From positions 1 to 41,098 of the forward strand of contig CAIUWO010000435.1 in assembly GCA_903902895.1 (NCBI GenBank): DNA of 41,098 nt, in the 5' to 3' direction. Positions 8,189 through 16,484 of this stretch are shown here, one piece after another. The DNA comes from Candidatus Hydrogenedentota bacterium (lineage in GTDB: Bacteria > Hydrogenedentota > Hydrogenedentia > Hydrogenedentales > CAITNO01). The first letter of the stretch is position 1. Each line of letters starts with the position of its first letter. The notes beneath the pieces are model-generated. The model had not been told where the DNA came from. It ran no database searches and saw only the letters and a program-made list of their open reading frames with translations. The translations under genes were made by a program, and so were the position numbers.

Positions 8189-9109
8189 TTAGTTCTGTTT
8201 CTGGACATATTTGTCCAGAAAACTTTCGACCAGGCCCGCCAAGTCCTTGCCGTCGACATTAATGTCCCACACGCCGTGTCCCGCCTCTTTCACGGGGTAG
8301 TAGACGTTGGGGATGCCGTTCTTTTCGCAGGCCGCTTTGATGGTTTCGGCGGGCATCAGTGACAGGCCCACGGTGAAGTCTTTGCCGCCGTGCACGGTCA
8401 TAATGGGCGGGTCGCCCGGGCTGAACAACTCCAGAAACAGGTCTGCCATGCCCCAGAGGTTCACGATGGCCTTCGGTTTGGGCGTGACCCCGGGATGGTT
8501 CATTTCGGGCACGGGCAGACCCGGCAGGTCACAGGCAAACTGGTCCGGGTCCGAGAGCCCGGCACCCAGCGCCGTGATGGCCCCGGCGCTCTCGCCGCCG
8601 ATGACGATGCGGTTACGGTCCACGCCCAGGGACGCCGCGTGCGCCTGCACGTGGCGCAGCAGGACCTTGGCGTCCACGATGGCCGCGTGTCCGGCGGCCT
8701 TGAGCGGGTCCGGCGCGTAGGGCTCCGGCGCGGGCGGAAACTCGCCCGACAGCCGGTAGTTCATGACAAAGCACACGATGCCCCGGCGCGCCAGCGCGCA
8801 GGCCAGCGCCTGGATATGCCCCTCCCCCTTGTCGCCGCCCTCAAAGGAACCGCCGTGGATCAGCACCAGTCCCATGCGGGGCTGCAGCGCCTTGCCGCGG
8901 GGCGCGACTAGATCGAATTTCAGGTCGCGCAGCTCGTACTGCCCCACCGCGCCCGGCTTTTGCACATAGCCCCGCCCGTACACCACATCGCGCTCCACCC
9001 GGTACGCCATGCGCGGCCAGTCAAAGGCCGTGGACCCGGCGCACCAAAGCGCCAGCAGAAGCGCCAGCGCCGCCGGGGAGAGCCGCCGAATTGTCGCCGT
9101 TGTCATCAT
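8189..9109 (-). CDS. Exported alpha/beta-hydrolase, esterase/carboxylesterase type
   Basis: This 306-aa hydrolase probably cleaves carboxylic esters outside the cytoplasm, perhaps acetyl groups on glycans given the sugar-related genes nearby (inference). The track ORF runs to 10690, but that extension is the antisense of the terminase-like gene. The ATG at 9109 has GGAG about 11 nt upstream and opens a signal peptide (basic RR, then LSPAALALLLALWCAGSTA). The oxyanion motif HGG is at 85-87, the nucleophile elbow GGESAG has Ser174, and the likely acid and base are Asp244 (VHGGKDFT) and His278 (EAGHGVW). HGG and GESAG resemble the hormone-sensitive lipase/BD-FAE esterase group. It is divergent from the terminase-like gene with a gap of 102 nt. 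Confidence 0.87.
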   Translation of the reverse strand: MMTTATIRRLSPAALALLLALWCAGSTAFDWPRMAYRVERDVVYGRGYVQKPGAVGQYELRDLKFDLVAPRGKALQPRMGLVLIHGGSFEGGDKGEGHIQALACALARRGIVCFVMNYRLSGEFPPAPEPYAPDPLKAAGHAAIVDAKVLLRHVQAHAASLGVDRNRIVIGGESAGAITALGAGLSDPDQFACDLPGLPVPEMNHPGVTPKPKAIVNLWGMADLFLELFSPGDPPIMTVHGGKDFTVGLSLMPAETIKAACEKNGIPNVYYPVKEAGHGVWDINVDGKDLAGLVESFLDKYVQKQN

Positions 9110-9211
9110 GTCAGGTACCGCTCCATATTCCGGATAACAATACTCCGTTGGCCCCAACGGTTCCCAACCCCCGCATATTTCTGCGCACCCGCAGTCCAGG
9201 AGGCATCCCCC

Positions 9212-10687
9212 ATGAACCCGGACCGAATTCGCCGTCATCTTCAGCGCCGCGGCGCCAACCCCGAATGCCGGGACTATTGGGCGGCCCTTGCCTGCCGCGA
9301 GGAGTTTGTGCGCCGGCACTTTGCCGCGCCCGGCGGCGCGCCCTGGCGGGTGCGCGGCTACCAGCGCGGCTCGCTGGAGTCGCGCGCCCCGCGCAAGGTC
9401 CACTGCGACGGCCGCGACGTGGGCAAGACCACCGAAATCGAGATTACCGCCTGCTGGGCCGCGCTGGCCTGCCCCGGAACGGAAATGCTCATCGGCACCC
9501 AGTGCGAGAACCACCTCTACCCGCTCATGCACCGGCTCTGCCGCCGCTTCGAGACCATTCCCCAGTTGGCCTCGTCCATGGTCGAAATGCGGCGCACCCC
9601 GTCCTGGCATTTCCGCTTCTCCAACGGCTTCACGCTGTGGGGCCGCATCGCCGGGCCGCGCGGCGTCAATTTCCAGGGCATGCACGTGGACTGGCAGATT
9701 GTCGATGAGGCGCAGGAACTGACCGAAACTGCCTGGGCCGAAATGTTTCAGGCGCTCAACGCGGGCGGCCGCCGCTGGGTCTACGGCGTGCCCAACGGCC
9801 TGCGCAACAGCTTCCACCGCATGACGCAGGACCGCGGCGCCGACCAGTACAACTGGCCCTCCACCATCCATCCCGACTACACGCCCGAAAAGGACGCCGA
9901 ACTGGCCCGGCTCTACGGCGGCAAGGATTCGCCCGGCTACATCCACCGCGTGCTGGGCCTGCACGGCGAGCCCGCCCGCGCGGTCTTCTCGCTCGACGAC
10001 TACCTGGCCTGCGTCGACCCCGCCCTGACAACCGACTCCATTGTGCTGCGCGGCGACGACCCCTTCGACCCGCCCTGCCCCGATCAGACCGGCCGCCACT
10101 ACCTCGGCTGCGACCTCGGCTACGCCCGCGACCCCTCCGAGTTCGTCGTCTACCGCGACGCGCCGCCCCATCTGATCAACCTGCTTCGCGTGCGCCTCGA
10201 AGGCGTCAACTACGCCCGGCAGGAGGACATCATTGTCGCCCTCGACCGCGCATGGGGCTTCGCCGCCATCGGCATCGATGCGGGCAACAACGGCCGCGCC
10301 GTGACCCACCGGCTCATGACCCGCGGTCCCGAATGGTGCGCCAAGGTGCACGCCTTCGAGTTCGGTTCCGTCATCGACGCGGGCATCCTGCCCGACGGCA
10401 CCCCCGCCCGCCGCCGCACCAAGGAATTCATGACCGACCTGCTGCGCACCCGCATGGCCGAGCGTACCCTCGTCTTCCCCGCGCTGCCCGACCGCGAAAG
10501 CGAGTACGCCTCCCACACCTGCACCGTCGACGCCCAGGGCCGCATCCGCTACGACAAGGGCGACGACCACCTCATCGACGCCGACCGCTGCGCGCTGCTG
10601 GTGCATTACCTCGACACCGCCGAGCCCGCCCCCGGCCCCGCAGTGATGCCGCCGCTGGTGTTGCCGTTTCGATTTCCGGGAAAATGA
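9212..10687 (+). CDS. Orphan phage terminase large-subunit-like ATPase/nuclease
   Basis: In phages and gene-transfer agents this family packages DNA with an N-terminal ATPase motor and a C-terminal RNase H-like nuclease. This protein has 491 aa, close to the usual length. Its ATG (9212) has AGGAGG 8 nt upstream. The track start at 8960 is an overextension. Walker A is GRDVGKTT (67-74) and Walker B is WQIVDEAQE (161-169, D165/E166). The nuclease half offers LGCDLGYARDPS (D301), IGIDAGNN (D356) and YDKGDDHLIDAD (D448-D458), the spacing expected of a terminase_6-type nuclease triad. All motifs look intact and the frame is open, so it should be functional. No portal, protease, capsid, small terminase, tail or integrase gene is nearby. 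It is preceded by the divergent esterase and followed by the hairpin array. It could be a relic, a domesticated motor or a misplaced phage gene. Confidence 0.8.
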   Translation: MNPDRIRRHLQRRGANPECRDYWAALACREEFVRRHFAAPGGAPWRVRGYQRGSLESRAPRKVHCDGRDVGKTTEIEITACWAALACPGTEMLIGTQCENHLYPLMHRLCRRFETIPQLASSMVEMRRTPSWHFRFSNGFTLWGRIAGPRGVNFQGMHVDWQIVDEAQELTETAWAEMFQALNAGGRRWVYGVPNGLRNSFHRMTQDRGADQYNWPSTIHPDYTPEKDAELARLYGGKDSPGYIHRVLGLHGEPARAVFSLDDYLACVDPALTTDSIVLRGDDPFDPPCPDQTGRHYLGCDLGYARDPSEFVVYRDAPPHLINLLRVRLEGVNYARQEDIIVALDRAWGFAAIGIDAGNNGRAVTHRLMTRGPEWCAKVHAFEFGSVIDAGILPDGTPARRRTKEFMTDLLRTRMAERTLVFPALPDRESEYASHTCTVDAQGRIRYDKGDDHLIDADRCALLVHYLDTAEPAPGPAVMPPLVLPFRFPGK

Positions 10688-10789
10688 CAAGGACGGAAAG
10701 CCCTATTTTTGTGCGGTGGCATGGCCCCGGCGAAGAAAAGCGGCGGCACGGCCGCGCGCACTCAAAAGAAGACCGCCGCCGTCTTCAAT

Positions 10790-11182
10790 CCCCCTTCGAA
10801 GACAGGGAGGATAGAAGTCGGCAGTGCATTCTATCAGCCCGCTTTAGCGGGCTCCTCTTTGCCCCCGGCTTCAGCCGGGGGGTACAAAAGGGGTGACCGT
10901 ATAAGAACAGCACGCTTTAGCGCGCTTTCAGGAGGCTTTAGCCAAGTCTCGGCGGAAAGAAGGGCTGAAGCCTTGAAAAAGCACGCTGAAGCGCGCTGGA
11001 AAACCGGGAAAGGAGACCTCTTCCATGCCCCCCGGCTGAAGCCGGGGGCAAAGAGGAGCCGGCTGAAGCCGGCTGAAAAGCAAGCACGATCAGGGGCATG
11101 GCTGAGAAACAGGTACTTCCAACCCTCCGGATTGATAGTCCCTCTTCAAACCGACTACTGTCCTCCCTGTCTTCGAAGAGGG
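10790..11182. repeat. Nested palindromic element: four hairpin types mirrored around a centre, inside 32-bp inverted repeats
   Basis: Eight small hairpins occur in the order H1 H2 H3 H4 / H4' H3' H2' H1'. H1 is 10836-10853, H2 10862-10881, H3 10910-10925, H4 10934-10943, H4' 10963-10972, H3' 10981-10996, H2' 11029-11048 and H1' 11057-11074. Left copies have TTTA or TTCA at the loop and right copies TGAA, so the right half is the reverse complement of the left. Outer arms 10790-10821 and 11151-11182 match at about 29 of 32 positions. H1 (AGCCCGCTTTAGCGGGCT) and H1' differ in both stem arms yet still pair. This fits a REPIN-like or MITE-like composite. No transposase is near and no coding frame is credible here. 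Confidence 0.8.
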
Positions 11183-11247
11183 CAACCTCGCCGTATGCGG
11201 GGCGGGGGATGGTGCGCTCCGTTCCGCTTCGTGGAACTTCGAGCACC

Positions 11248-12081
11248 CTACCGCATCGCCGCCTGCAGGCCCATCTGGATCAAATTCACATTGCACACCA
11301 ACTGCACGCCGAATATCAGCGTCAGCACCAGCACCACCCAGTTGAACGCCGACTCGGACACATGGTCGTGCATCCACTTGCCGGTGAAGGAACCAATGGG
11401 CACGAGCGGCGACAGCACGAGCGCGAACAGGATCACCTTCCAGTTGATCAGGCCGATGATGCAGTAGAAGGGGAACTTGGTGCCGTTGATGAGCGCGAAG
11501 GTCCAGGCCACGGTGCCGGTGAACATCGTTTTGCCGAGGTGCTGCGAGAACATGAACAGGCTCACAATCGGCCCGGCCGCGTGGATGAGCGTTGAGGTGA
11601 ACCCCGCCGCGACGCCGCAGGCCACGCCCACCCCCGTGCCCGCCTTGTGCTTCTCCACCCACTGCATCGACATTTCCTTGGCCAGGATATAGAGTGCGAA
11701 GATGACCGCGAGCACGCCGGTCGGCACCTTGATCCACACGCCATACTGCTCCACGCCCGCCTTGCCCACCACATACCAGATGACCAGCGCCGGGATGGTG
11801 CCGACCAGCGACGGAATGAAGATGAGCATGACCAGCCGCCACACCTTGTTGCGCCAGTGGTGGTATATGGCGTTCATGTCGCAGAGAATCAGGATCGGCA
11901 GCAGCGTGCCCGCCACCTTGTCCACGGGCATGACCAGCATAAGCAGCGGCAGCGACAGAATGCCCGCGCCCCCGGCAAAGCCGGACTTGCTGATGCCCTG
12001 GATGATCACGGACACGGAGCAGAACAGCCAGAACAGCGCCGGCGGCACGCCGGGCAGAATGAAGTCGGAAAACCAGAGCAT
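11248..12081 (-). CDS. TSUP (TauE/SafE) family membrane permease
   Basis: This 277-aa, very hydrophobic protein has about 8 predicted membrane segments in two similar halves, as usual for TSUP. The first half contains the glycine-rich SKSGFAGGAGILSLPLL and the second the corresponding AAGFTSTLIHAAGPIVSLFMF. Family members export or import small sulfur or carbon anions such as sulfite, sulfoacetate or similar compounds across the inner membrane. The substrate cannot be told here. The ATG has AAGGA about 7 nt upstream and the length is typical. The overlapping 509-aa track ORF is in a shifted frame and is rejected. It is divergent from the hybrid kinase gene, so that kinase might control it, but no direct evidence exists. 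Confidence 0.9.
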   Translation of the reverse strand: MLWFSDFILPGVPPALFWLFCSVSVIIQGISKSGFAGGAGILSLPLLMLVMPVDKVAGTLLPILILCDMNAIYHHWRNKVWRLVMLIFIPSLVGTIPALVIWYVVGKAGVEQYGVWIKVPTGVLAVIFALYILAKEMSMQWVEKHKAGTGVGVACGVAAGFTSTLIHAAGPIVSLFMFSQHLGKTMFTGTVAWTFALINGTKFPFYCIIGLINWKVILFALVLSPLVPIGSFTGKWMHDHVSESAFNWVVLVLTLIFGVQLVCNVNLIQMGLQAAMR

Positions 12082-12192
12082 GGGGGAATCCTTCGGGCCG
12101 GGTTGCGCAAAACGCGCCCATTGTAGCGCACTGCCTGCGGGCGGGCCAACGCGGGAAAACAGGTGGAACCGGACCGGGCAGAAAAGCCATTC

Positions 12193-12223
12193 TTGGCAAA
12201 AAGGCGCGGAAGGGGTGTAAACT
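12193..12223 (+). promoter_or_regulatory. Candidate promoter for the PocR-domain hybrid kinase
   Basis: TTGGCA (12193-12198) is followed by a TGTAAACT element (from 12216) at 17-19 nt spacing, about 75 nt before the GTG start. Consensus resemblance only. Confidence 0.3.
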
Positions 12224-12298
12224 ATAGGCAGTCATAGACTGCGCGAAAGCAGGATGCAACAGAAAGAGGTTCAGGTGCGGTGGGCAAGGACATGAACC

Positions 12299-15028
12299 GT
12301 GGGTAAAAAGACGAACGCAGGCCGGGGGGGCGCGCGTAAGGACGCGGCCCAACCCGTGAACGAAACCGGGCAGCCTTCGCCCGAGGACTCCCTGCGGACG
12401 ATCCAGGAACTGCATCTGTACCAGACCGAACTGGAAATGCAGAACGAGGAACTGCAGCGGGCGCATGTGGAACTGGAATCCGTGCGCGCGCGTTATTTTG
12501 ATTTGTACGACCTGGCGCCGGTGGGCTACGTCACCATCAGCGAGAAAGGGCTGGTCTTGGAGGCCAATCTCACGGTCTCCACGCTCCTGGGCATGGCCCG
12601 GAGCGCGCTCGTCAACCAACCGTTCTCACGGTTCATTCTCAAGGAGGACCAGGACCTCTTCTACGTTCAACGCAGGCAGCTCTTTGCGGACGGCGGCCCC
12701 CAGGCGTACGAACTCCGGATGATGCGGGCGGACGGCACCCCAGTATCGGTCCGGCTGCGGACAACGGTCGCGAACGGAACAGACGGAACGAGGGTGTGCC
12801 GCGCCGTGATGAGCGACATCACCGGGCAAAAGCAGGCCGAACAGGCGCTTCAGGCAAGCAAAGCGCGCGTTCACGCCCAACTGGACGCCATTCTGCTGCC
12901 GGAGGGGGACGTGGGGGCGCTGGAACTGGTGGAGATCCTCGACCTGCCGGTCATTCAGCGCGTCATGGCCGATTTTTACAGCGTCACGGGCATCGGGGCC
13001 TGCATCCTCGACCTCCAGGGGGAGTTCCTGTTTGCCACAGACTGGGAGGAAGTCTGCGCGAAGTTCCACCGCGCCCACCCCGAAGCCGTAAGGCACTGCC
13101 GGGAGAGTGACACGGTGCTTTCGCGGGGAGTCGCGCCGGGAACCTGGAAAACCTACCGCTGCAAGAACAACATGCGCGAGGTGGTGACCCCCATCTGCGT
13201 GGGCGGAAAGCATCTCGGCAATCTTTTCCTGGGCCGCTTCCTGTTCGACGACGAGCCGCTGGACTACGAAGGGCTGCGCGGGCAGGCGCTGCGCTACGGC
13301 TTCGACGAGCGGGAATACATCGCGGCGCACGAGCGCATGCCGCGCTTCAGCCGCGAGAAGATTGGCGCGGCGGCGCGCTTCTACATGCATGCCCTGGAGA
13401 TGGTGGTCGGGCTGAGCCATGGCAACCTGCGGCTCGCCCGGGCGATGGCGGAGCGGGAACAGCTGCTGGATTCCCTGCGCGCGAGCGAGGAAAAATTCAG
13501 GATCATCGCCAACCACACGGCGAACCTGGAATTGTGGTTTGCGCCGGACGGCCACTGCGTCTGGGTGAATCCCGTGGTGTGGCATGTCACCGGGTATTCG
13601 GTGGAAGAAATCATGGAGATGTCCCTGTCGCAGTTTATTGAAACCATCGTGGACGGGGAAGACCGGAGCATGTTCGCCGGGCACGCCCGTGAGGCGCTGG
13701 AAGGCAGCCGGGTCCCCGACTTCGAATTCCGGTATGTGCACAGGAACGGTGTGGCGCGGTGGGGGAACACCTCCTGGCAGCCGGTTCGCGACGCGCAGGG
13801 CAACTTTCTCGGCATCCGCGCCAGCGGCCGTGACATACATGAGCGCAAACTGGCCGAGGCGGACAGGGAGAGGCTGGAGGCCCAGCTCCTGCAGTCGCAG
13901 AAGATGGAGGCCGTCGGCCAGTTGGCGGGCGGGGTGGCGCACGACTTCAACAACCTGCTGCACGTCATCCTGGGCTACACGAACATCCTGCGGGGCAGAC
14001 TGGGCGAGAAGAGCGAGGACCGTCACGCCATCGAGCAGGTGCACCGGGCCGCGGAGCGGGCGGCCGACCTGACCCGGCAACTGCTGGCTTTCAGCCGCAG
14101 GCAGATCATCCAGCCGGTCGCCCTGGACCTGAACAGCCTGATTCAGGGCGTCCTGAAAATGGTCCGGGCCGCCGTCGGCGCGCACATTGACCTCCTCTTC
14201 ATGCCCGGCCCGCGCCTCGGGGTGGTCCGCGCGGACCGCGGGCAGCTCGAGCAGGTGCTGATGAACCTGAGCGTGAACGCGCGCGACGCCATGCCCAACG
14301 GCGGCACCCTGACCATTGATACGAAAAATGTCGCCTTTGACGGGGCGTGGTGCCTGGAAAACCCGTGGGCCGCGCCGGGGCGCTATGTGCAGTTCAGCGT
14401 GGCCGACACGGGCTGCGGCATGGATGCGGAGACATGCGCGCAGATTTTTGAGCCCTTTTTCACGACCAAGGAGGTCGGACAGGGAACGGGGCTGGGACTG
14501 GCCATGGTCTACGGCATTGTGAAGCACCATGGCGGCCTGATCCATGTGGACAGCGCGCCGGGCAAAGGCGCCACATTCAGCGTGTACCTGCCTGCTGCCG
14601 ACCAGCCCGCAGACACGGCGGTGACGGCGGTCCGGACGGCCGGTGACGGCGGCACGGAAACCGTGCTGGTGGCCGAAGACGATGAGATGGTGCGCGAACT
14701 GGTCCGCTCCATTCTGGAAGCCGCGGGATACACCGTTCTCATGGCATGCGACGGGGACGACGCGGCGCGTTTGGTCGATGAGCACGCCAACGCCATCGAC
14801 CTGGCCCTGCTCGACGTGATGATGCCCAGGGGCGGCGGCCGGGCGGTCATGGACCACATCCGGACAGCGAGCCCCCGGACCCGCGTCCTGTTCAGCAGCG
14901 CCTACGGTGAAAGCGCCATTCATCTGAATTTCGTCATCAAGGAGGGGCTGAGCCTCCTCGTGAAGCCCTACAGCCGGGCCGAACTCCTGCACGCCGTGCG
15001 CGAGGCGCTCGGCACGCCCGGGAAGTAG
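12299..15028 (+). CDS. Hybrid sensor histidine kinase, PAS-PocR-PAS-HisKA-HATPase-REC
   Basis: This 909-aa cytoplasmic kinase has no membrane segments and so senses an internal signal. Residues 30-65 are a coiled coil (ELHLYQTELEMQNEELQRA). A PAS domain follows at about 62-180. Residues 205-375 match the PocR sensory domain (DLPVIQRVMADFYSVTGIGACILD), an N-terminal ligand module named after the propanediol regulator. A second PAS is at 395-520. HisKA has the phospho-acceptor His548 in GGVAHDFNN, the HATPase domain has N660 and the DTGCG G1 box, and a receiver domain ends the protein with Asp839 (LALLDVMM) and Lys889. Start is GTG with AAGGA 9 nt upstream. No cognate output regulator is adjacent, so the phosphate destination is unknown. 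The final receiver suggests a phosphorelay through a separate Hpt protein or direct self-control. Confidence 0.93.
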   Translation: MGKKTNAGRGGARKDAAQPVNETGQPSPEDSLRTIQELHLYQTELEMQNEELQRAHVELESVRARYFDLYDLAPVGYVTISEKGLVLEANLTVSTLLGMARSALVNQPFSRFILKEDQDLFYVQRRQLFADGGPQAYELRMMRADGTPVSVRLRTTVANGTDGTRVCRAVMSDITGQKQAEQALQASKARVHAQLDAILLPEGDVGALELVEILDLPVIQRVMADFYSVTGIGACILDLQGEFLFATDWEEVCAKFHRAHPEAVRHCRESDTVLSRGVAPGTWKTYRCKNNMREVVTPICVGGKHLGNLFLGRFLFDDEPLDYEGLRGQALRYGFDEREYIAAHERMPRFSREKIGAAARFYMHALEMVVGLSHGNLRLARAMAEREQLLDSLRASEEKFRIIANHTANLELWFAPDGHCVWVNPVVWHVTGYSVEEIMEMSLSQFIETIVDGEDRSMFAGHAREALEGSRVPDFEFRYVHRNGVARWGNTSWQPVRDAQGNFLGIRASGRDIHERKLAEADRERLEAQLLQSQKMEAVGQLAGGVAHDFNNLLHVILGYTNILRGRLGEKSEDRHAIEQVHRAAERAADLTRQLLAFSRRQIIQPVALDLNSLIQGVLKMVRAAVGAHIDLLFMPGPRLGVVRADRGQLEQVLMNLSVNARDAMPNGGTLTIDTKNVAFDGAWCLENPWAAPGRYVQFSVADTGCGMDAETCAQIFEPFFTTKEVGQGTGLGLAMVYGIVKHHGGLIHVDSAPGKGATFSVYLPAADQPADTAVTAVRTAGDGGTETVLVAEDDEMVRELVRSILEAAGYTVLMACDGDDAARLVDEHANAIDLALLDVMMPRGGGRAVMDHIRTASPRTRVLFSSAYGESAIHLNFVIKEGLSLLVKPYSRAELLHAVREALGTPGK

Positions 15029-15072
15029 TCTGGCCTTCCAGGTCGCGCCTGGTGGAACGCCGCCCCGCCGGC

Positions 15073-16191
15073 CTAGCTGCCGTAGAACCAGTCGACGCCG
15101 ATGCGCGCCACGTGCAGGCCGTCGCGCTGGTGATAGCTGATGATGGCGAGGCCCTCCGTGAACATCAGGCTGGGGTAGCCGTAATCGTCCGCGGGGTCGC
15201 CCATGATAACGCGTTCATTCTCCCAGGTGGCCCCGTCGTCTTTGGAGATCACCGAGACGAACGGGGTCCGGATACTTCTGTTTTCCTTCGGCGCGCCGCT
15301 GCACCGGAGGAGCAGCAGGTCTCCGGTGCCCGGAATGCGTTTGACGTTGAGCGCCGAACTGTTCGGGGGCAGCGGCAGCGCGGGAATCATCTCCCCTTTG
15401 GACCAGGTGCGCCCCTGGTCCGTGGAAAAGGACTGCGCCACGGACCCGCTGTAGGTGCGCATGAGCATGAGAACCCGGCCGTCTTTAAGCTCCACCACGT
15501 GGGGTTCCTGCGCCTCGACGGGAAGCATGTCGACAACATTCTCGCTTGCATGCCAACTGTACCCGTTGTCATCGGACTGAACGGTAAAGCTGATATAGCC
15601 GGCATGACCGTCGGCCGAGGGGACCTTTTCACGTTCGACCGGGGCGATGATCCGCCCCGTGGAAAGCTGGACGAACTTGTCGTTGTGGATAATGTTGTAG
15701 CCCGGGCAGGGCGTTGCGATGAACTGGTCGCCCCAGGTCTTGCCGTCGTCGTCCGAGCGCCGGTAGTAGTTGTGCCCAAACAGCGGGTCGGCCCCGGACC
15801 CGTAGATATAGGACAGCAGCAGCTGTCCGTTGGCCAGCCGCAGCAGGCTGGGATGGCAGTAAATATCCTTCGCAGCCGGTTTCGGCTTGGGCACAAGGCA
15901 GCTTTCGTCGCTCCAGGCCTTTCCCTTGTCGGAGGAATGGCGCGCGGCGATGGCGCCCGCTCCCTGTCCGTTGGCGTCATACTGCTGGTAGGTCATAAGC
16001 AGCCGTCCGTCGGTCAATTCCACGATGCTCCCCGGCATGCTGCGGTAGCCATAGGGGCCTGCCGGCATCTTGACGACATGAAAGTCCTCGAAGAGGGCGG
16101 AGGCCTTGGGGGCGTCCTGGCACACGCCGGGGAGCACGGGCAGGAAAACAAGCGCCAGGACGGACAGGATAAGGAAGCAGACCGTTCGCAT
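15073..16191 (-). CDS. Exported BNR/Asp-box sialidase-like protein
   Basis: The 372-aa protein starts at the ATG 16191 (AAAGGA 6 nt upstream). The track start 10 codons earlier lacks such a site. It begins with a signal peptide (MRTVCFLILSVLALVFLPVLPGVCQ). The mature part is a six-bladed propeller with several Asp boxes of the S-x-D-x-G-x-T-W type: SDDDGKTWG, STDQGRTWS and SKDDGATWE, plus weaker SDKGKAWS and SDDNGYSW. It resembles the exo-alpha-sialidase-like BNR family (GH33 clan), which hydrolyses terminal sialic acid or related sugars. Many such propeller proteins in environmental genomes have unproved activity, so I only infer a glycan-degrading role. The hybrid kinase converges on its 3' end with 44 nt between them. 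The oxidoreductase pair is divergent from it across 293 nt. Confidence 0.85.
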   Translation of the reverse strand: MRTVCFLILSVLALVFLPVLPGVCQDAPKASALFEDFHVVKMPAGPYGYRSMPGSIVELTDGRLLMTYQQYDANGQGAGAIAARHSSDKGKAWSDESCLVPKPKPAAKDIYCHPSLLRLANGQLLLSYIYGSGADPLFGHNYYRRSDDDGKTWGDQFIATPCPGYNIIHNDKFVQLSTGRIIAPVEREKVPSADGHAGYISFTVQSDDNGYSWHASENVVDMLPVEAQEPHVVELKDGRVLMLMRTYSGSVAQSFSTDQGRTWSKGEMIPALPLPPNSSALNVKRIPGTGDLLLLRCSGAPKENRSIRTPFVSVISKDDGATWENERVIMGDPADDYGYPSLMFTEGLAIISYHQRDGLHVARIGVDWFYGS

Positions 16192-16230
16192 GGCAATCCT
16201 TTCGGGTGCGTCAATCCACACATCTTAGCA

Positions 16231-16270
16231 CCGTCATTGCGAGGAGGCCAACGGCTGACGAAGCAATCTC
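16231..16270. repeat. Half copy of the dispersed cgtcattgcgaggag...gaagcaatc repeat
   Basis: CGTCATTGCGAGGAG followed by GACGAAGCAATCTC matches, from memory, a widespread bacterial intergenic palindrome that is often mistranslated as peptides like RDCFxSRWPPRNDG. Only one half is visible. The expected reverse-complement half is absent downstream, so this is a solo or decayed copy. Confidence 0.55.
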
Positions 16271-16392
16271 TTGGAACAATGGCCGGGAATGTGGGAAGGC
16301 TGTGGTCCGACGCGGCATTCTCTTGAAACGGCGGCCAGCACGGCACCAGACTGTGGCATGCACTGACACCGGAACCCCGCCCCGCGGGTCTT

Positions 16393-16421
16393 TTGAAACG
16401 CGGCCCTTTATGGGCTACACT
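16393..16421 (+). promoter_or_regulatory. Sigma70-type promoter upstream of the first oxidoreductase
   Basis: TTGAAA (16393-16398), 17-nt spacer, TACACT (16416-16421). Box sequences and spacing are near consensus, and the ATG lies 64 nt further on. The equivalent stretch before the paralog at 18162 seems to have lost both boxes. Confidence 0.5.
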
Positions 16422-16484
16422 GTCCCGGTTTTCCGGCCCCGGCCGGAAACGGGCGCAAACCAACACGTTCAGGAGACATTAACC

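Noticed and set aside
9110-10690. Minus-strand extension of the 833-aa ORF 8189-10690
   Set aside because: The first ~527 residues are the antisense of the terminase-like gene. Only the last 306 aa (from 9109), with signal peptide and esterase motifs, are real.
10836-11074. CRISPR array
   Set aside because: Repeats alternate orientation, differ in sequence and have no uniform spacers; each is a hairpin on its own.
9212-11182. Remnant prophage or defence island
   Set aside because: Apart from the terminase-like gene no phage structural, lysis, integrase or defence gene could be found, so I report only the single gene and the array.
10709-11467. 252-aa plus-strand ORF through the hairpin array
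   Set aside because: Its translation repeats fragments created by the palindromes (RLKPGAKRSRLKPAEK) and has no family features.
11090-12619. 509-aa minus-strand ORF
   Set aside because: Overlaps the TSUP permease in a different frame and runs through the hairpin array; the permease frame has membrane segments and an SD.
12626-14992. 788-aa minus-strand ORF
   Set aside because: Antisense of the PocR hybrid kinase.
15038-15052. Terminator between the hybrid kinase and the sialidase gene
   Set aside because: Only a 5-bp stem (CCAGG/CCTGG) with no T-run.
15052-16326. 424-aa plus-strand ORF
   Set aside because: Antisense of the sialidase-like gene, which has Asp boxes and a signal peptide.
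16206-16484. Extra 93 N-terminal residues of the first oxidoreductase ORF
   Set aside because: The segment reads through a dispersed repeat and the promoter. The ATG at 16485 has an SD and opens the Tat signal.
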